Assembly: GCA_946406115.1 (NCBI GenBank)
Contig: OX291545.1
Coordinates: 8,632,001-8,696,000 of the forward strand
Direction of reading: 5' to 3'
Length of the DNA: 64,000 bases
Origin: Apoda limacodes
Lineage: Eukaryota > Arthropoda > Insecta > Lepidoptera > Limacodidae
The position numbers and the translations under genes were made by a program. Positions 22,995-34,690 of this stretch are shown here, piece by piece. How positions within the stretch are numbered: position 1 is the first letter of the stretch; each line of letters begins with the position of its first letter. Below the pieces are notes generated by a model that did no database searches, was not told the origin of the DNA, and saw nothing but the letters and a program-made list of their open reading frames with translations.

Positions 22995-24830
22995 TTTTTT
23001 TAACAAAAACTTAATTGAACAAAGACTTAGAAGGATTTTTACTTAAGTACAACAAATGTAAATGGCTAAGCTGGCTTGTCGCAGTAATGTCAGAGTTATG
23101 CATTTTGACTTCACTAATAAATGAATGTCATGAGGTTAAACAGCAAATGCAATTTGCCATGTTTTTTGTTAACTATTTTATTAGAACTAGGCAACTTCTA
23201 CTACTTTATTGCAGAATCTAAACAGATAAAATACAATAAAAAACGAAAAGAAAATTACAATATATATAAGTACGAATAGGGGATTAGGGATATAAGGGAT
23301 TTGATCCAGAAAACCTATAGTTCGAGGCAATAATAAAACGAATAAGAAGGGATAAGAAGCGCAGATGATATATTTATGAGTTGACCTAACAAAACATATA
23401 TTAAAATAAATATAACATGATTACATACAAGCAGCAATAAATTAATTGAATTAAAAAAAAAGAATATTTTTATTTTTACAATAATATATACCTACTTGTT
23501 TATACATTATAAGTTTTTAAATTAACGCGTTCCATTACTAATTTTAAAATAATACCCGTGACCAAGGCTGGTGTAACTCAGTCGAAACGTCGTGAAAAAG
23601 TTATATTGCCAAATAACGACGCGTTTAATCCCGTTTTATTATTTTTACTTTTGTATATACATTATTGGTTTAAATTTAAAGTTTGCGCTCGTCTTACGTC
23701 TCGTATATCCAAGAGCTCTGCTTTCTTCAACAGTTTGATCGCGAGGACTGAACGAGTCGTTATAATAGTGCGTTACATGTGTAGGGATTTTTAACGACAG
23801 CAAAAGCTGACGTGCAGAATGATTCAGAAATGGAAAGCGCTCTTTACGCATCATGGTGATGATGGATTGAACAGAACTTTATACAGAATGCATAAAACAT
23901 GAATATTCCGGCGGAAACGAATTTGAGCTTTAATCGGTATTCAGAAATGTGGTCAACCTGACGGAAGTCAAATATAAAATATGATACATACATTTTGGTG
24001 TCGCTCAATTTTATTAAGTTGCTTCACTTGAGCTTGTTTTACTGTGTTATTCTAAAATAATCTCAACTTTAAGCATTTAGATTATGAGGTGCAACCTATC
24101 GAGCCAATATCTTCAAATCATGTTTGTAAACTACTTAATATAAAAAGGTGTGAAAACACATGATGCTTAGTTTCATTACTGAAGCTTTAATTATAGAAAA
24201 GTCTGCCATTGTGGAGACAAATGATCTGCTATTTTTATAATCGTACTAATTTATATGACGCCTTTAAATAGCAAACATAGACAAACGTAAAAGCAGTGCA
24301 AATTCTATACAACCTTTTCAAGGGTTTGCAAAAAGTATAACAATGAAAATAAATGTTGCAAAAATTTATAAAAAATGAACAGAAAAGTAAGATGTGAGAA
24401 TAAAATGAAGGACTCATTTTTTAGTAATGTTAGTAATTTCCGATGCGTTTCCTATTCATACGATGGGGTGTTCGAAATACATAAATCGCATTTACCCATT
24501 GCAGTAAATTAACGTATTTGTTCAAGTCAAATCATATTTACACATAAAAAAACTAAATTTGTAAAAAAAAATTCTTTAAATCTTCATCATCTTTTTCTTT
24601 ATTTATCGTTGTAATTTTAACATTTTAACACTTGTTTTGCGATTAATTCATATTGCAGATATTATTAAAAAAAATATTTTGGTTTTATATAGGTTCTGAT
24701 AGTCTACTCTTACAAGTATATAAATATTCAGCACCAAAACAATCTCCACAAGAAATATCGGCGAAACTTCTAAATTTAACAAAAATTATCACTTTTTGAT
24801 ATTTTTGAGCACGAATACGTACATCTTTGT
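22995..24830. other. AT-rich intergenic sequence
   Basis: No gene recognised. The 78-codon frame at 23558-23794 has no motif and overlaps an opposite-strand frame of similar length. Confidence 0.4.
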
Positions 24831-24834
24831 GCAG

Positions 24835-25140
24835 GCGGCTACGAAAAGGCTGAGAGTGGCGTAGAGTGCAAGCGTACGTTACCTCGGAGGGTGGTCAGCA
24901 GGGTTGTCGACAGCAGCGACACAGCACACTCACAGCACGACTGACAGACACTCGCGGACGGCGCGCACGGTAAGCGCGTGCAAACACCAAAAGCAGAATG
25001 GACATACCTGAGGGTTGCGGCTGGCACAGGGCGCGCTCCGTACTTGAATGAGCAGTACAGGACCGGCGGCGCGCGCAGGGGGCGCGGCCAGCCCGCGTGG
25101 CTCCAAACCCACCCCCCTTTACCCCTCAACTGAGCCCTGA
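24835..25140. promoter_or_regulatory. GC-rich island with candidate splice donors on both strands
   Basis: A 300-base GC- and CpG-rich block stands out from the AT-rich flanks. On the plus strand GCGCACG|GTAAGCG gives a donor at 24969/24970. On the minus strand AACCCTCAG|GTATGTCC gives a closer consensus donor at 25008/25007. Either could end a non-coding first exon. The frames across it have skewed composition and no known motif. A host promoter, perhaps bidirectional, is the simplest reading; a GC-rich transposon fragment is the alternative. Confidence 0.35.
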
Positions 25141-25588
25141 TTAGCCCCGGCCGGGGTATTCAATTAAGGGTTGTTCGGTGCATCTCCGACCTCCTGTACC
25201 AATACCGCCCTTGAGTACTCTTCATTATGAACTTTGCGCTCTATCATAGTTCCCATTATTCTCCCGAAACCCGTCTGGCGACTCGCCAACTATACATTTC
25301 ATAACTGAATTCGAATTATTACAACTTGCGAGAGAACAAAGGACTTCAAGCTAGAATCTTACAGGTTTTTTTTGCAGAGTATAGTTATAGATACTTTTTA
25401 TATTAGTTTTTACTCACATAAAAAAACTTTTAATTTACATAAAAAAACTTGTTTTGTTGTAACTAATATTAAAAGCACAAAACATTATTTATTCATTAAA
25501 ATAACACAGCGCAATATGCATACACAATCTAGGATATAAGCTAGAAACATACACAAAGGAGACGAATTAAGATTGTTCGAGTATTGTA
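25141..25588. other. Intergenic sequence
   Basis: Nothing recognised apart from a short direct repeat of CATAAAAAAACTT near 25418-25450. Confidence 0.4.
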
Positions 25589-25589
25589 A

Positions 25590-26155
25590 TCCATACTAAT
25601 ATTAAAAATGCGAAAGTAACTCTGTCTGTCTGTCTGTTACTTCTTCACGCTAAAACCACACGTACGGATTAAGATGAAATTTGGCATTGAGATAGTCTGA
25701 GTCCCGGAAAAGGACATAGGCTACTTAAAAACGTCAAGTGTGAGTCGGTTTTTTTCCTATGTATAATTCTTCTGTACGTATGTTTGTCATCTCCTTAACA
25801 GTAGGGATTTTAATGATCGTTTTAGTGTACGATCGAGTGGGTACCTCCCTGCATGGTTTGAAAACACAATTGGACCCAGTAGGTGGCGCTGCAGTCGGTG
25901 TGTCACTGATCTCCGAAACGGCAGGGAAGAAGTTAATGATATTTTTGTGTACTTTCGAGTGAGTCCCTGCAAGGTTTGAGTTCACGAATGGACCCGGTAG
26001 GTGGCGCTGCATTTGGTGTATCACCGGTCTTCTCTCTGTCACAAATATGGGTCGATTTTGTTTCAATAATATTTTATTAATATTTTTTGTATTGAAATTT
26101 AAATCCCACACTAAAAACCGAAAATCGAGCGGGTGAAACCGCGGGCAACAGCTAG
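25590..26155 (+). mobile_element. Helitron-like (LEP1-type) element with extra internal sequence
   Basis: It begins TCCATACTAATATTAAAAAT and GCGAAAGTAACTCTGTCTGT, and ends GTGAAACCGCGGGCAACAGC then TAG (CTAG at 26152-26155). The 5' TC and 3' CTAG followed by T fit Helitron ends. About 350 bases between GGCTACTTAAAAACGTC and the 3' end are foreign to other copies and contain a 122-bp tandem duplication. Long frames on both strands over this part have no motifs and are not treated as genes. Confidence 0.7.
25825..26040. repeat. 122-bp imperfect tandem duplication
   Basis: GTGTACGATCGAGTGGGTAC (25825) and GTGTACTTTCGAGTGAGTCC (25947) start the two units. Both carry TGGACCC(A/G)GTAGGTGGCGCTGC and a GGTGT(G/A)TCAC block. 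The second unit is shorter. Confidence 0.75.
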
Positions 26156-26159
26156 TGTA

Positions 26160-27180
26160 TTAAATATTTTTGATAACTTTAAATTAAAAATTATAAATGA
26201 AAATGTCAATGAGATACCCAAATAATTACAAAAAAGAGACCGGATAGATTAAGAAAATTAAGTAACAAGACGCTGTACGAAACTCTAAAGTGTCATTAAT
26301 AATCTGTATGGCAAAAAACCAACTGATTACCTTTTACCAAACATCTTAAATAGTAATGATAAAAATCAAATTTTAAACATTATAAAAAAAGCAAAAGTAG
26401 CTGGATATTAACTAAAGAAAACTTTTATTAGCGTAAGACTTAATTTATTGTTGTATGAACTGTTAAGCGCAAAAGTGTAACAACTGCTATTCATGTAAAA
26501 CCTAATTCAATTATTACTTTTTATTGTATAGTAAAATTATTATTTTCTTTGTTTGTTAAAAGGCATACTCAAATAAATAAAAAATATTTTTTACTGAAAA
26601 TAAATGTAGCTCAGAGATAGTTTTAGGCTTACCAACATTTCTACTTTAACATTGAATTTTTCTGTGCTATTTGAACGTTTTCTTTCTATTGATAAATTAG
26701 TCAGAGAATGTGTATATTATTCGTTCTTCGTTTGTTTAATTTTTTTGACTTTAGATTGAAACCTATTTTGGGTCAGAAATATAGTTGGCAGCCAACTAAA
26801 AAACGATTCGATAAATATTTTTGATAAATTTTACAAAATTAAATTAGTTATCGGCATGATAAATAAAAAAGTGAAGGTACTGCAATAATCTCTAGTTGTA
26901 AAACACATTATATAAATTTCGATACATATATTGATCTCGTAGTTTCCAGGTACATCAAGACGAACACGATCATATTTAGTTTGCATCTACTGGCTCCTTT
27001 TCCTATACAATTGAAAGTCGACTTGCAGAAAATGCTATATAAGCATTAAGTGCACCTTTTGTACACTTTTCATTGAGGTTTAATAAAGCAATTAAAACAC
27101 ATTCTGTTCCAATAATCGCAGGTCTATTTGATTAAAAAAATAACCAAGACAAATTAATGAAAGTTATAAATAATTAAATG
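26160..27180. other. AT-rich intergenic sequence
   Basis: No gene or named repeat seen. Confidence 0.45.
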
Positions 27181-27416
27181 AATATTTTGGACATTACACA
27201 CAGAGCTTGATCCCAAACAAAGCAAAGCTTGTACTATGGAATACCAGACAATATATATAAATATACTTTCTTTGTGAATATATAGTATTATACATAGAAA
27301 AGCCAGTCTCAAAACAAACACAAATGTTTATCACATGAATATTTGTTTTGAGCGGGAATCGAACCCAAGATCCTCGATTCAGCAGTCGGGTCATTATCCA
27401 CTGAGTCACGGAGCCG
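27181..27416 (-). repeat. tRNA-derived SINE, head type B, minus orientation
   Basis: On the minus strand the head reads CTCCGTGACTCAGTGGATAA (box A) and GGGTTCGATTCCCGC (box B). The tail, near 27185-27240, is the reverse of GACATTACACACAGAGCTTG and CAAAGCAAAGCTTGTACT. The tail matches the type A SINEs, but the tRNA head is different. Confidence 0.75.
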
Positions 27417-27419
27417 GAG

Positions 27420-28045
27420 TTTAATCATTGAAAACACTCTATAAGTAAGTGTCAGCGGAAGGCATTTAACTGCATATAATAAAAGAGCAGAATTGTCAGA
27501 AATATCTGAAAATTAAGCGACAGTACCCTGCGAGAGGTTGGGCGTATGTCCGATAAGCGGCGCTGGCATCTCTTCTGCTCCCCTGAGATGTGGCAGCAAG
27601 ACGATTATCGCTAACTCATTCCCTTTTACACTGAGATGGAGCCGAAATTTGTCTCAGGGTACTTGCCTTTCATGAAGTTTAGAATTGTAAATGAAGTGTG
27701 AACATAGTTTTGACACCAAGTAATGGAAGTTTAGTAACTTCTCTCTAAATGCAATGTGGGTTATTATGTTTGTTAATTTTGTGTTAAATTCTATTTAAAG
27801 TTTGGGGAAACGGTGAGATTTTAAAATTTTATCGAAGCAAACTTCATTCTCCTCTAGAAGCGCACGCATCACACGTAATTTTGTCTAAATTAGGAAGTAT
27901 TATGGATTCTAGATTACTATAAGTGAAAGTTCTGTCATCAACTTGTGACATTTATAAAAAACCGGCCTAGTAACATCTGAAAAACACGTGATTATTTTTA
28001 ATCAACACAATTTTCTTTGAATTATTTTATGTAACATCCTTGGTT
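27420..28045. other. Intergenic sequence with a weak terminal inverted repeat
   Basis: AGTACCCTG at 27521 and its complement CAGGGTACT near 27654 bracket a GC-richer block of about 140 bases. This could be a small MITE. No gene seen. Confidence 0.3.
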
Positions 28046-28282
28046 GAATAAATAAATATTTTTTGACATTACACACAGCACCGTCTGGCCCCAAAGTAAG
28101 CAAAGCTTGTGTTACCAGACAACGGATACGAATATATATTAATTACTTTCTTTGTAAATACATACATATCATACAAAAAAATCCAGACTCACGACAAACA
28201 CAAATGTTTATCCAGTGCGGGAATCGAACCCAATCCCTCTGCAGAGCAGCCGGCCACACCACCAACTAGGTTGAGAGGGAGT
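28046..28282 (-). repeat. tRNA-derived SINE, head type A, minus orientation
   Basis: It carries the tail (GACATTACACACAGCACCGT, GGCCCCAAAGTAAGCAAAGC), the AT-rich body, and box B complement GCGGGAATCGAACCC. It ends at the head CTCTCAACCTAGTTGGTGG (minus). It is nearly complete. Confidence 0.8.
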
Positions 28283-28289
28283 ACGTAGG

Positions 28290-30230
28290 TTTAATAAAAA
28301 CAAGCAAATTTTCAATACGCTTTTATTTGCTTCAGCCTATAATATGTATGTTAACAAATCTTGGAAATTGAATATAAGTAACTTATAATATTCATCGATT
28401 TCAAATTACGAGTCGCAATTAAATGTTCTGGCTTGAGGTTATCTAAGCTTTTGACTGCATCTTTGATATGAAAATATTTATTTATATCTATGTTTTATAA
28501 ACAGACAAAATAAAATTAATACATAAAATACCCTCATAGCGTTATCAGACTCAATTAGTCGAGAGGAAATTAAATTGCTACAGCGCTGGAGCACACGACC
28601 GACCTCTAAAAGCCCATAAATTGAACTTTACTGTAAACTCGGTTCTCGAGTTATTAGATTATGGAATGTCGCAGTCTTTGTTTGTTTTGTATACCTATAA
28701 CTATAACTATAACCAACATAAGTTATTCTGCAAATTATTAATTCCATTTTACTCCAATATGGATTTCTTGCGTGTGGTCTAATAGTTAAAATCATTAAGA
28801 TACTCACAATATTCTCAAATATATTACCACAGTTTCACCCACAAAGGCATGTGTATATAATTAAAAAGAAATGATTCTGACTGGTGCACTGCATGTATAT
28901 TTCTGTCAGAATTCAAACTTCATTCAACTAAACAAAGTCATGATATAGCGTGTAACATCTTTAACTCAAATTGGATCAGCGGGGTAATTCTCCACACTCA
29001 ACTTTAATTTCACTGTAGTTTAGGCATTAAATGTAGGTAACCACATAATAATATAACATTTTTATGCCACAAATCTAATAGTTTTAATTTCTTACTCAAA
29101 ACTAAATGTAATTGCAATTAATAGTATTCAAAAGTGTTATCTTTTATGCGACATAATTTAAGATTGCGTTAGGATATTTGGATCTAAGGATTGTCGCAGC
29201 TTAATAAATTCCCACTTTCCCCTTTTTGGAGAAATGCCTATTACAAATCATAGATATATTCTACAAACAATACAAATATTCAAAAAATTGCTCATGAATG
29301 GTTTTATGTTCAACATTTGGATTTTTAAAATTCGCTATACCTACGAAGACAAAATTTAAAATATTTGATTGCAACTCTAGTTATCTGCCTAATAGTTACC
29401 CTTCAGATCAGAAGCATTCAGGATTTGGACAGGTTATTTAAATTCCACCCGTAACTTGACTTTTAAGTGCCTAAAATATTTTAAAACGTAAGAGATATTG
29501 CTTCGTAAAGATTTAAATAATTGTTTGCGCAAATTCAAAATGGGTGTTAGAACATTATTCGTTGAGGCATTGAATACGGACATTTCCGTGTCTAGATAAC
29601 TAAAACTTTCCAGATACCTTATTAAGACGAGTTATTTGAAAATTTAATTCATAAGATGGTTCTCAAAAAGTTAATTCGCGCAAGTAACATCGTAACAAAA
29701 TGAATTTGAAAATAGTTCTTTGTACACAAAAAGATTTTGTTCTAGTTTAACAGTAAATAATAGCAAGCAAGGATCGAAGTGCTGATCGCCAATTGCGATT
29801 ACCAGTAGGTACACTGAGAGTTGGAGAGCGCCACTGCAAGAGTTGGAACGGTGCCAACACTCAACTGTATATACACTTTGTACTCAATTGACCGAATATT
29901 TCGACAAACCCGTCGTTAAATTTTGCAGATATCGTTATCAATAATGCGATATGCAAAATAATAAATCCACAAGAAATTAATTACAATAAAAATACAATAA
30001 AAAAGACGAAAATAAAAATAAACTATACAAATTATTAAAAGTAAACGAAACACCTAATAAGTATTCAAAAAGTGTTTGCTTGCGTGGTAGGGCGACCAGA
30101 ATTGTGGTTGCATTTCTTCGCGGAATTGTTTCTACTATACATCCTTTTTTAGTCATTGCTATTAAGTTTTCTTACGATAAATTAATTATACTAGGCAGTA
30201 CTTTATTAAATCTTTTTAACACCTTTTATA
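28290..30230. other. AT-rich intergenic sequence
   Basis: No gene seen. A GC-richer patch at 29775-29880 (GAGAGTTGGAGAGCGCCACT) is unrecognised. Confidence 0.4.
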
Positions 30231-30235
30231 AAAAC

Positions 30236-30790
30236 GAATGAAAATTTGAATGAGAATTCCCAGAGTTTTGTGTCAAGAGACTTGGATTTTTGCACTGATG
30301 TTTCTGCGTCTGTAAACGAGCACAAAAAAAGGAATGAAATTCGTTACTTCTGTACTTGAATGCATAAAATTTGGTATTTGGCTTAAGGTTGAAAATTAAG
30401 ATTGACGTCTCACCGTTTTTGAAAATCATACTCTGGAATTTGTATAAGCATTCCGATATTTTTGTCGGTAAAGCCATACACAGTTAAAACCTTTTTTGTC
30501 TCAAAGGCCATGCAATTATTTTACCTTTTAAGGAAAATCATTTCCTAGAGCGCAAAATAGGAAATAAAAAATTGTATTAGAATTCCTTAAGTTTTGTGTT
30601 TAGATACTTGAAATTTTATTTAGGTTTCTGTTATACAGTAAACGAGCATGTAAAAAAGGATTTTGCAAAATCCCTAGGAGGGTTAAATAGGGGTTAGAAA
30701 TTTGTATGGAAAAACGTATTTATATATTCAAGCATTTGGCTTAAGGTTGTAAATTAAGATTGACGTTTCATGGTTTTTGAAAATTCATTT
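30236..30790 (+). repeat. Diverged direct duplication, about 300-bp period
   Basis: 30236-30430 and 30575-30785 share GAATTCC...GTTTTGTGT, AAACGAGCA...AAAAAAGGA, GGCTTAAGGTTG(A/T)AAATTAAG and TTGACGT(C/T)TCA. Either a tandem duplication or two insertions of one dispersed repeat. Confidence 0.6.
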
Positions 30791-30799
30791 ACTAGAGGG

Positions 30800-32340
30800 C
30801 AAAATAAAAGATGAAAATTTGCATGACAATTTGCAAAATGTTTTATTTTAACATATTTTGTATTGCCGTGCGAGTCTTAAAGCTAAGCTTTTAACTAGTA
30901 ATAGTACCAAAATATTTTTTCAACACACTTGCTCATAAAGCAGCCTTTACTGCACCATTTTCATCTTCTTAAAGTTTTTTTATTTTTAGCAATTAAAAAA
31001 AGATTCCAGATTTCAACTTTTTACAACATTTTAACACTAATATCAGTATTTACTGTCCTTCAAGTGTGTTGAAAATAGTCGTACGACACCGGTGACACTC
31101 ATCACTTGTATCATAATTTCCTTATATATAGCTATGTTTCGAACAATCATAATAGTTTATTAATATTGAAAATATTTTTACTTATCCGTATAAAATCACA
31201 AGTATTTATTATTGTGCATTTATTATTTATAATTTTAATGTGTGTATTGAATTTTACATTTTTTAAGCACGTTAGTTTAATTATTATCATTAAATAAGTT
31301 AATTACGTAAATAAGCATATTATTATAGTTAGATTATTTATTTATAATATATATTCAGGTTAGTAACTAAATATATCAAAATACCTTTAATCGTACTCTT
31401 ACTGTAATGTACTTATATGTATATATTAAGTAACATTGAATGACCAAGATTACCTTAATCTATTTTCTGATATGTAGGTATTTATGAAGCAAAGATATGC
31501 TCGCTGATTAACAAATGCGTGGGTTTAGGTAGTAAAAATATGATAGGACGTCAATCGGGACTACTTTGTCTCGGGATTGAAGGTCATTGGGGGGTTACAT
31601 TGATTAGATCTTCTCCTTGTCAAGCAAAAGTTATTTTCGTGCAAACCAAAGGATTTTTGTAGGCACAAGGATACAAATGATATTCATTTATAAATACTTA
31701 TGACGCGTAGGTGCGTCATTATTATGCAAATGTTTTAGCAAAACATTTATATATATTCAAGCATTTGAAATATTGAAAAACCTGCCACGAAATTTACTTT
31801 TGTCTTCGGCGTTATTTTTATTTATTGTACGCAGAACATTATACACTTATATTATAAAAAACACTAAAAACATCGTAACAAAATTATATACAATCATCAA
31901 CATAAAAGGCGTTTCACCAGTTTCTAATTAACACCAATTTTTTTTTTTTTAATTTAAGTTTTAAATTTACAACATGGGACTACCTACGAAGTATACCCTT
32001 TTAAATAAGTTATGCCCGAACATACATAAATAAAAGACACATGTGTGTCGCACATTTGGAAGCATGAGTATGTAAATTGCATTTGGTTGTAAGTTTTACA
32101 ACACGGTTACCGATTTTTTATTGTTTTAATTGCGATCTTAAAGATTTATAAGATTAAAGAAAAAATTATTGAATTTCTAAATAATTATTATAATAATAAT
32201 ATTAATAAATTTATTTATTGATAGCCAGATGCATAGAAAACCATACAAAGTATAAAGTAATATATAGAAGTGAAAGTTATAGTTGAAAAAAATTTAGATT
32301 CATAAAAGATGATGATCCAATACATAATAATATGTTGACC
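30800..32340. other. AT-rich intergenic sequence
   Basis: No gene seen. The 63-codon hydrophobic frame at 31106 is AT-driven. Confidence 0.45.
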
Positions 32341-32379
32341 ATGTGATTTTATTTTCTTATAATGAGAGCTGTAGAGAGG

Positions 32380-32880
32380 CTGACGTCACGCGTCCTACAT
32401 CGCGCTATCGAAGTTTCAGTTGCAGTTCAGTATATAAAGAGTCCGAAGCGCAAGTTAGTGGACCACGGCGGTCCCCAGGCATAATACCTCGCCTGGCAGG
32501 AGATCTCCTCTTTGCCGCCGCCCCACATTTGGTGACCCCGAGTTGAACATTGACGCACCTTCCGCAGCAGCAGCCTTCTTCTTACTACCAGGTACACGGA
32601 CCAGTTTTCAACCGTACGCTTCGCATCTCAGAGCCTTCATCAGGACCTATCGCAGCACTTTAGCGCTTCCTAGTTCCTGCAGCTCCTCTCCAGCGACGCA
32701 TCTGTACAGCATTCCACCACAACCTGTTGAGGATTCACACTCCAGCGGGGCACTTCCTCGGTACAGCATCACAACCCACACCCTGTCGAGGACTCTTACT
32801 CCAGCGTGGCATTATCTACTCGTCGCTTCTGCCGCTAACTCAGGCCAGTGTCTCGATTCAAAGGGACACACAGCCAACAC
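32380..32880 (+). mobile_element. Retroelement leader with TATA box and PBS-like site
   Basis: GTTCAGTATATAAAGAGTCC gives a TATA box at 32429. Downstream come a CCAGG...CCTGG hairpin (32475-32499), a GCCGCCGCCCCAC block and TTTGGTGACCCCGAG at 32527-32541. The last looks like the TGG-started primer-binding site that follows a 5' LTR in insect Ty3/gypsy-type elements. A 56-60-base tandem pair follows (32707 and 32763, both with ACTCCAGCG(G/T)GGCA). About 180 bases (32470-32648) recur diverged at 49112-49290. No gag or pol follows. I cannot define an LTR pair. Confidence 0.5.
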
Positions 32881-33030
32881 AGGCAGGAAATTCATCCTCA
32901 CATTTTGGAACCAGTCACGTACAGTGCGGTTTAAGAGGAACTTTCTCCCGGAGACGATTAAGTTGTGGAAAATGCTAAGATTTTCTTTCGGGACTACAAT
33001 ATGGGGTTCTTTCTCAGGAGAGAAAAGATT
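32880..33030 (+). mobile_element. LINE 3'-coding fragment joined to the leader
   Basis: Translation reads SRTVRFKRNFLPETIKLW, matching SRTVRFQRNFLPRTLGLW near the C-terminus of the RT at 40-41.6 kb. It is followed by a decayed counterpart of the next block. The frame is continuous with the upstream leader frame (32543-33049), but this is probably fortuitous. Confidence 0.7.
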
Positions 33031-33059
33031 TATATTTGGAACATTTTGAATCAGAAGAT

Positions 33060-33830
33060 ATTTTTTTGTACGGTAAGAGGCAAAAAATGATCAACATAAC
33101 ATTTTTCTTTCTATTTTCAGTGTGTAAAAGCACCTAAGTAAAATTTTCGTAGGGAGAATCACATGGTATTTCACTCTTGTACACTCTAGAATGTACACTG
33201 AGTAAATTAACAAGTATCCTTGGCGAACTATTTTTAAGATTTCCTGAGGAGTCTGCTCGTCGGTTGTAAGGTCACCATGTTGTTAAATAAAACCTAATGC
33301 TTAGGTTCCAAAGCATTCCCCAGCCATATTTACACAAACAATATATTATGTATTTGCGTAAATAATTTTTTTAATAAAAAATACATATTGCAGACATTCT
33401 TCAACGTGATAGTGTAAAACAATTTTTTTTGTTTCTTCCACTTTCTACCACATTTTTTTTTGATTATAATTATTTATGTAATTTTCTTTTAAGTAAAACA
33501 TTAATTACCGGAGCACCCTTAGAGCTTGTAGATTTTTTTTTTTTGAAGAAGTGCTGCGCTACTGCTGTGTTTGTAAGGGTTAAAATTTTTGCTATTCTGG
33601 GTGAAATCGGTTATTTTGATCCTTAGTATCACTGTACAGAAATTGACTTGCATATATGATGACTATTATTGTCGTCAAAAACTTGGTCACGATTTGGTCA
33701 CCCCTACCCCTACAATTTCCGTTCCGTAATTCCATGCTGCAGGTAAAGAAAAAATTGAATGTGAATATTTTTTTTTTATATTTCATTTATTAACACGAAG
33801 CCTGTGCTAACCTTTGCAACTATTTCAAAC
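33060..33830. other. AT-rich intergenic sequence
   Basis: No gene recognised. The two overlapping frames at 33.4-33.8 kb are antisense to each other at their ends and lack motifs. Confidence 0.4.
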
Positions 33831-33831
33831 A

Positions 33832-33888
33832 ACAGAGACATAATGAAAGCATTTACTTAATTAGTAAATGCTTCCATTATGTCTCTGT
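33832..33888. repeat. 26-nt-arm hairpin, one mismatch, 5-nt loop
   Basis: Arms 33832-33857 and 33863-33888 (ACAGAGACATAATG... and ...CATTATGTCTCTGT) flank TAATT, with one A/C mismatch. Few hairpins in the window are this clean. Confidence 0.85.
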
Positions 33889-33889
33889 C

Positions 33890-34690
33890 CTGTCTGTCCA
33901 CGATGTCCAATATTTATTTATATTTGTGTAAGGCATTGATTTTTTAATACAAAAACGCAATGACCATAGCCATGGTGTTTATGATTGAGAAGTTCGGTTT
34001 CTTTAATTTTACTTTACATGAACTTCGTGACCAACATAATTAGCCCAAATACGATTGTCAGCTGTAAGCTGTCTAGGAGTTAGGTAATCTCCAAATTGTC
34101 ATTTGAGGAGCACCATATTAAATTGGATATAATGGTTCAGTGTCATCGTATTAACGTAATGTATAAAATTTCAGTCGATGGCTGAGATCTATTACTAGGT
34201 TAATTTGAAAAGAGTGGATTAACTTGAAAACCGATGAATTTATTTACACACATAGCTTAGCTCTCAATAAAAAAAACTGGTTCATCTGCTGGCCGCTACG
34301 ATGCCGTAGACAGAAACACAAACACACACATACGCCAGAGTTTGTGTATGTGTCATTTGAAAAAACTCTAAATGACACACACACAGGCTTATTTTAAGTT
34401 TTATAAATAAGCTCAGAACTAATTTCTTTGATAATTTATTTAAGTACTTATTTTTTTTACTTCTTACAGTCGAAAGTAAAAATAACAAGAAAAACAAATT
34501 TTCCGTCAAAAACATATTATTGAAAGAAGCAATATTGTCGGTAAATAAATTATCTAAAAGTACTTATTGAATTTACTCAAAAGACTTTTAGAAAGAAAGT
34601 CCTTTGACAACCGGGAAATTAATTTCTCGAATATACGACATCCGTGCTCTTTCAATAGTCAACAAAGTGCACTAGTTTTACTCTTATTCT
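33890..34690. other. AT-rich intergenic sequence with CA/TG runs
   Basis: ACACAAACACACACATAC at 34317 and GACACACACACAGG near 34374 are short CA repeats. TGTGTATGTGTCATTT and AAATGACACACACACA form a 16-bp stem. No gene seen. Confidence 0.45.

Noticed and set aside
24839..25129. 96-codon minus frame in the GC-rich island
   Set aside because: Composition reflects GC-rich DNA; overlapping alternative frame; interrupts the better splice-donor model.
25734..26111. 125-codon minus frame
   Set aside because: Lies in the Helitron-like insert and its tandem repeat; overlapping frames on the other strand; no motifs.
28063..28269. Frame over a SINE (also 38100-38366, 58902-59165, 27194-27409)
   Set aside because: SINE sequence read as protein; box B gives the recurring NRTQS/GIEPT-like strings.
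33267..33283. GTAAGGTCACCATGTT shared with 46296
   Set aside because: The shared string is short and the flanks align poorly.
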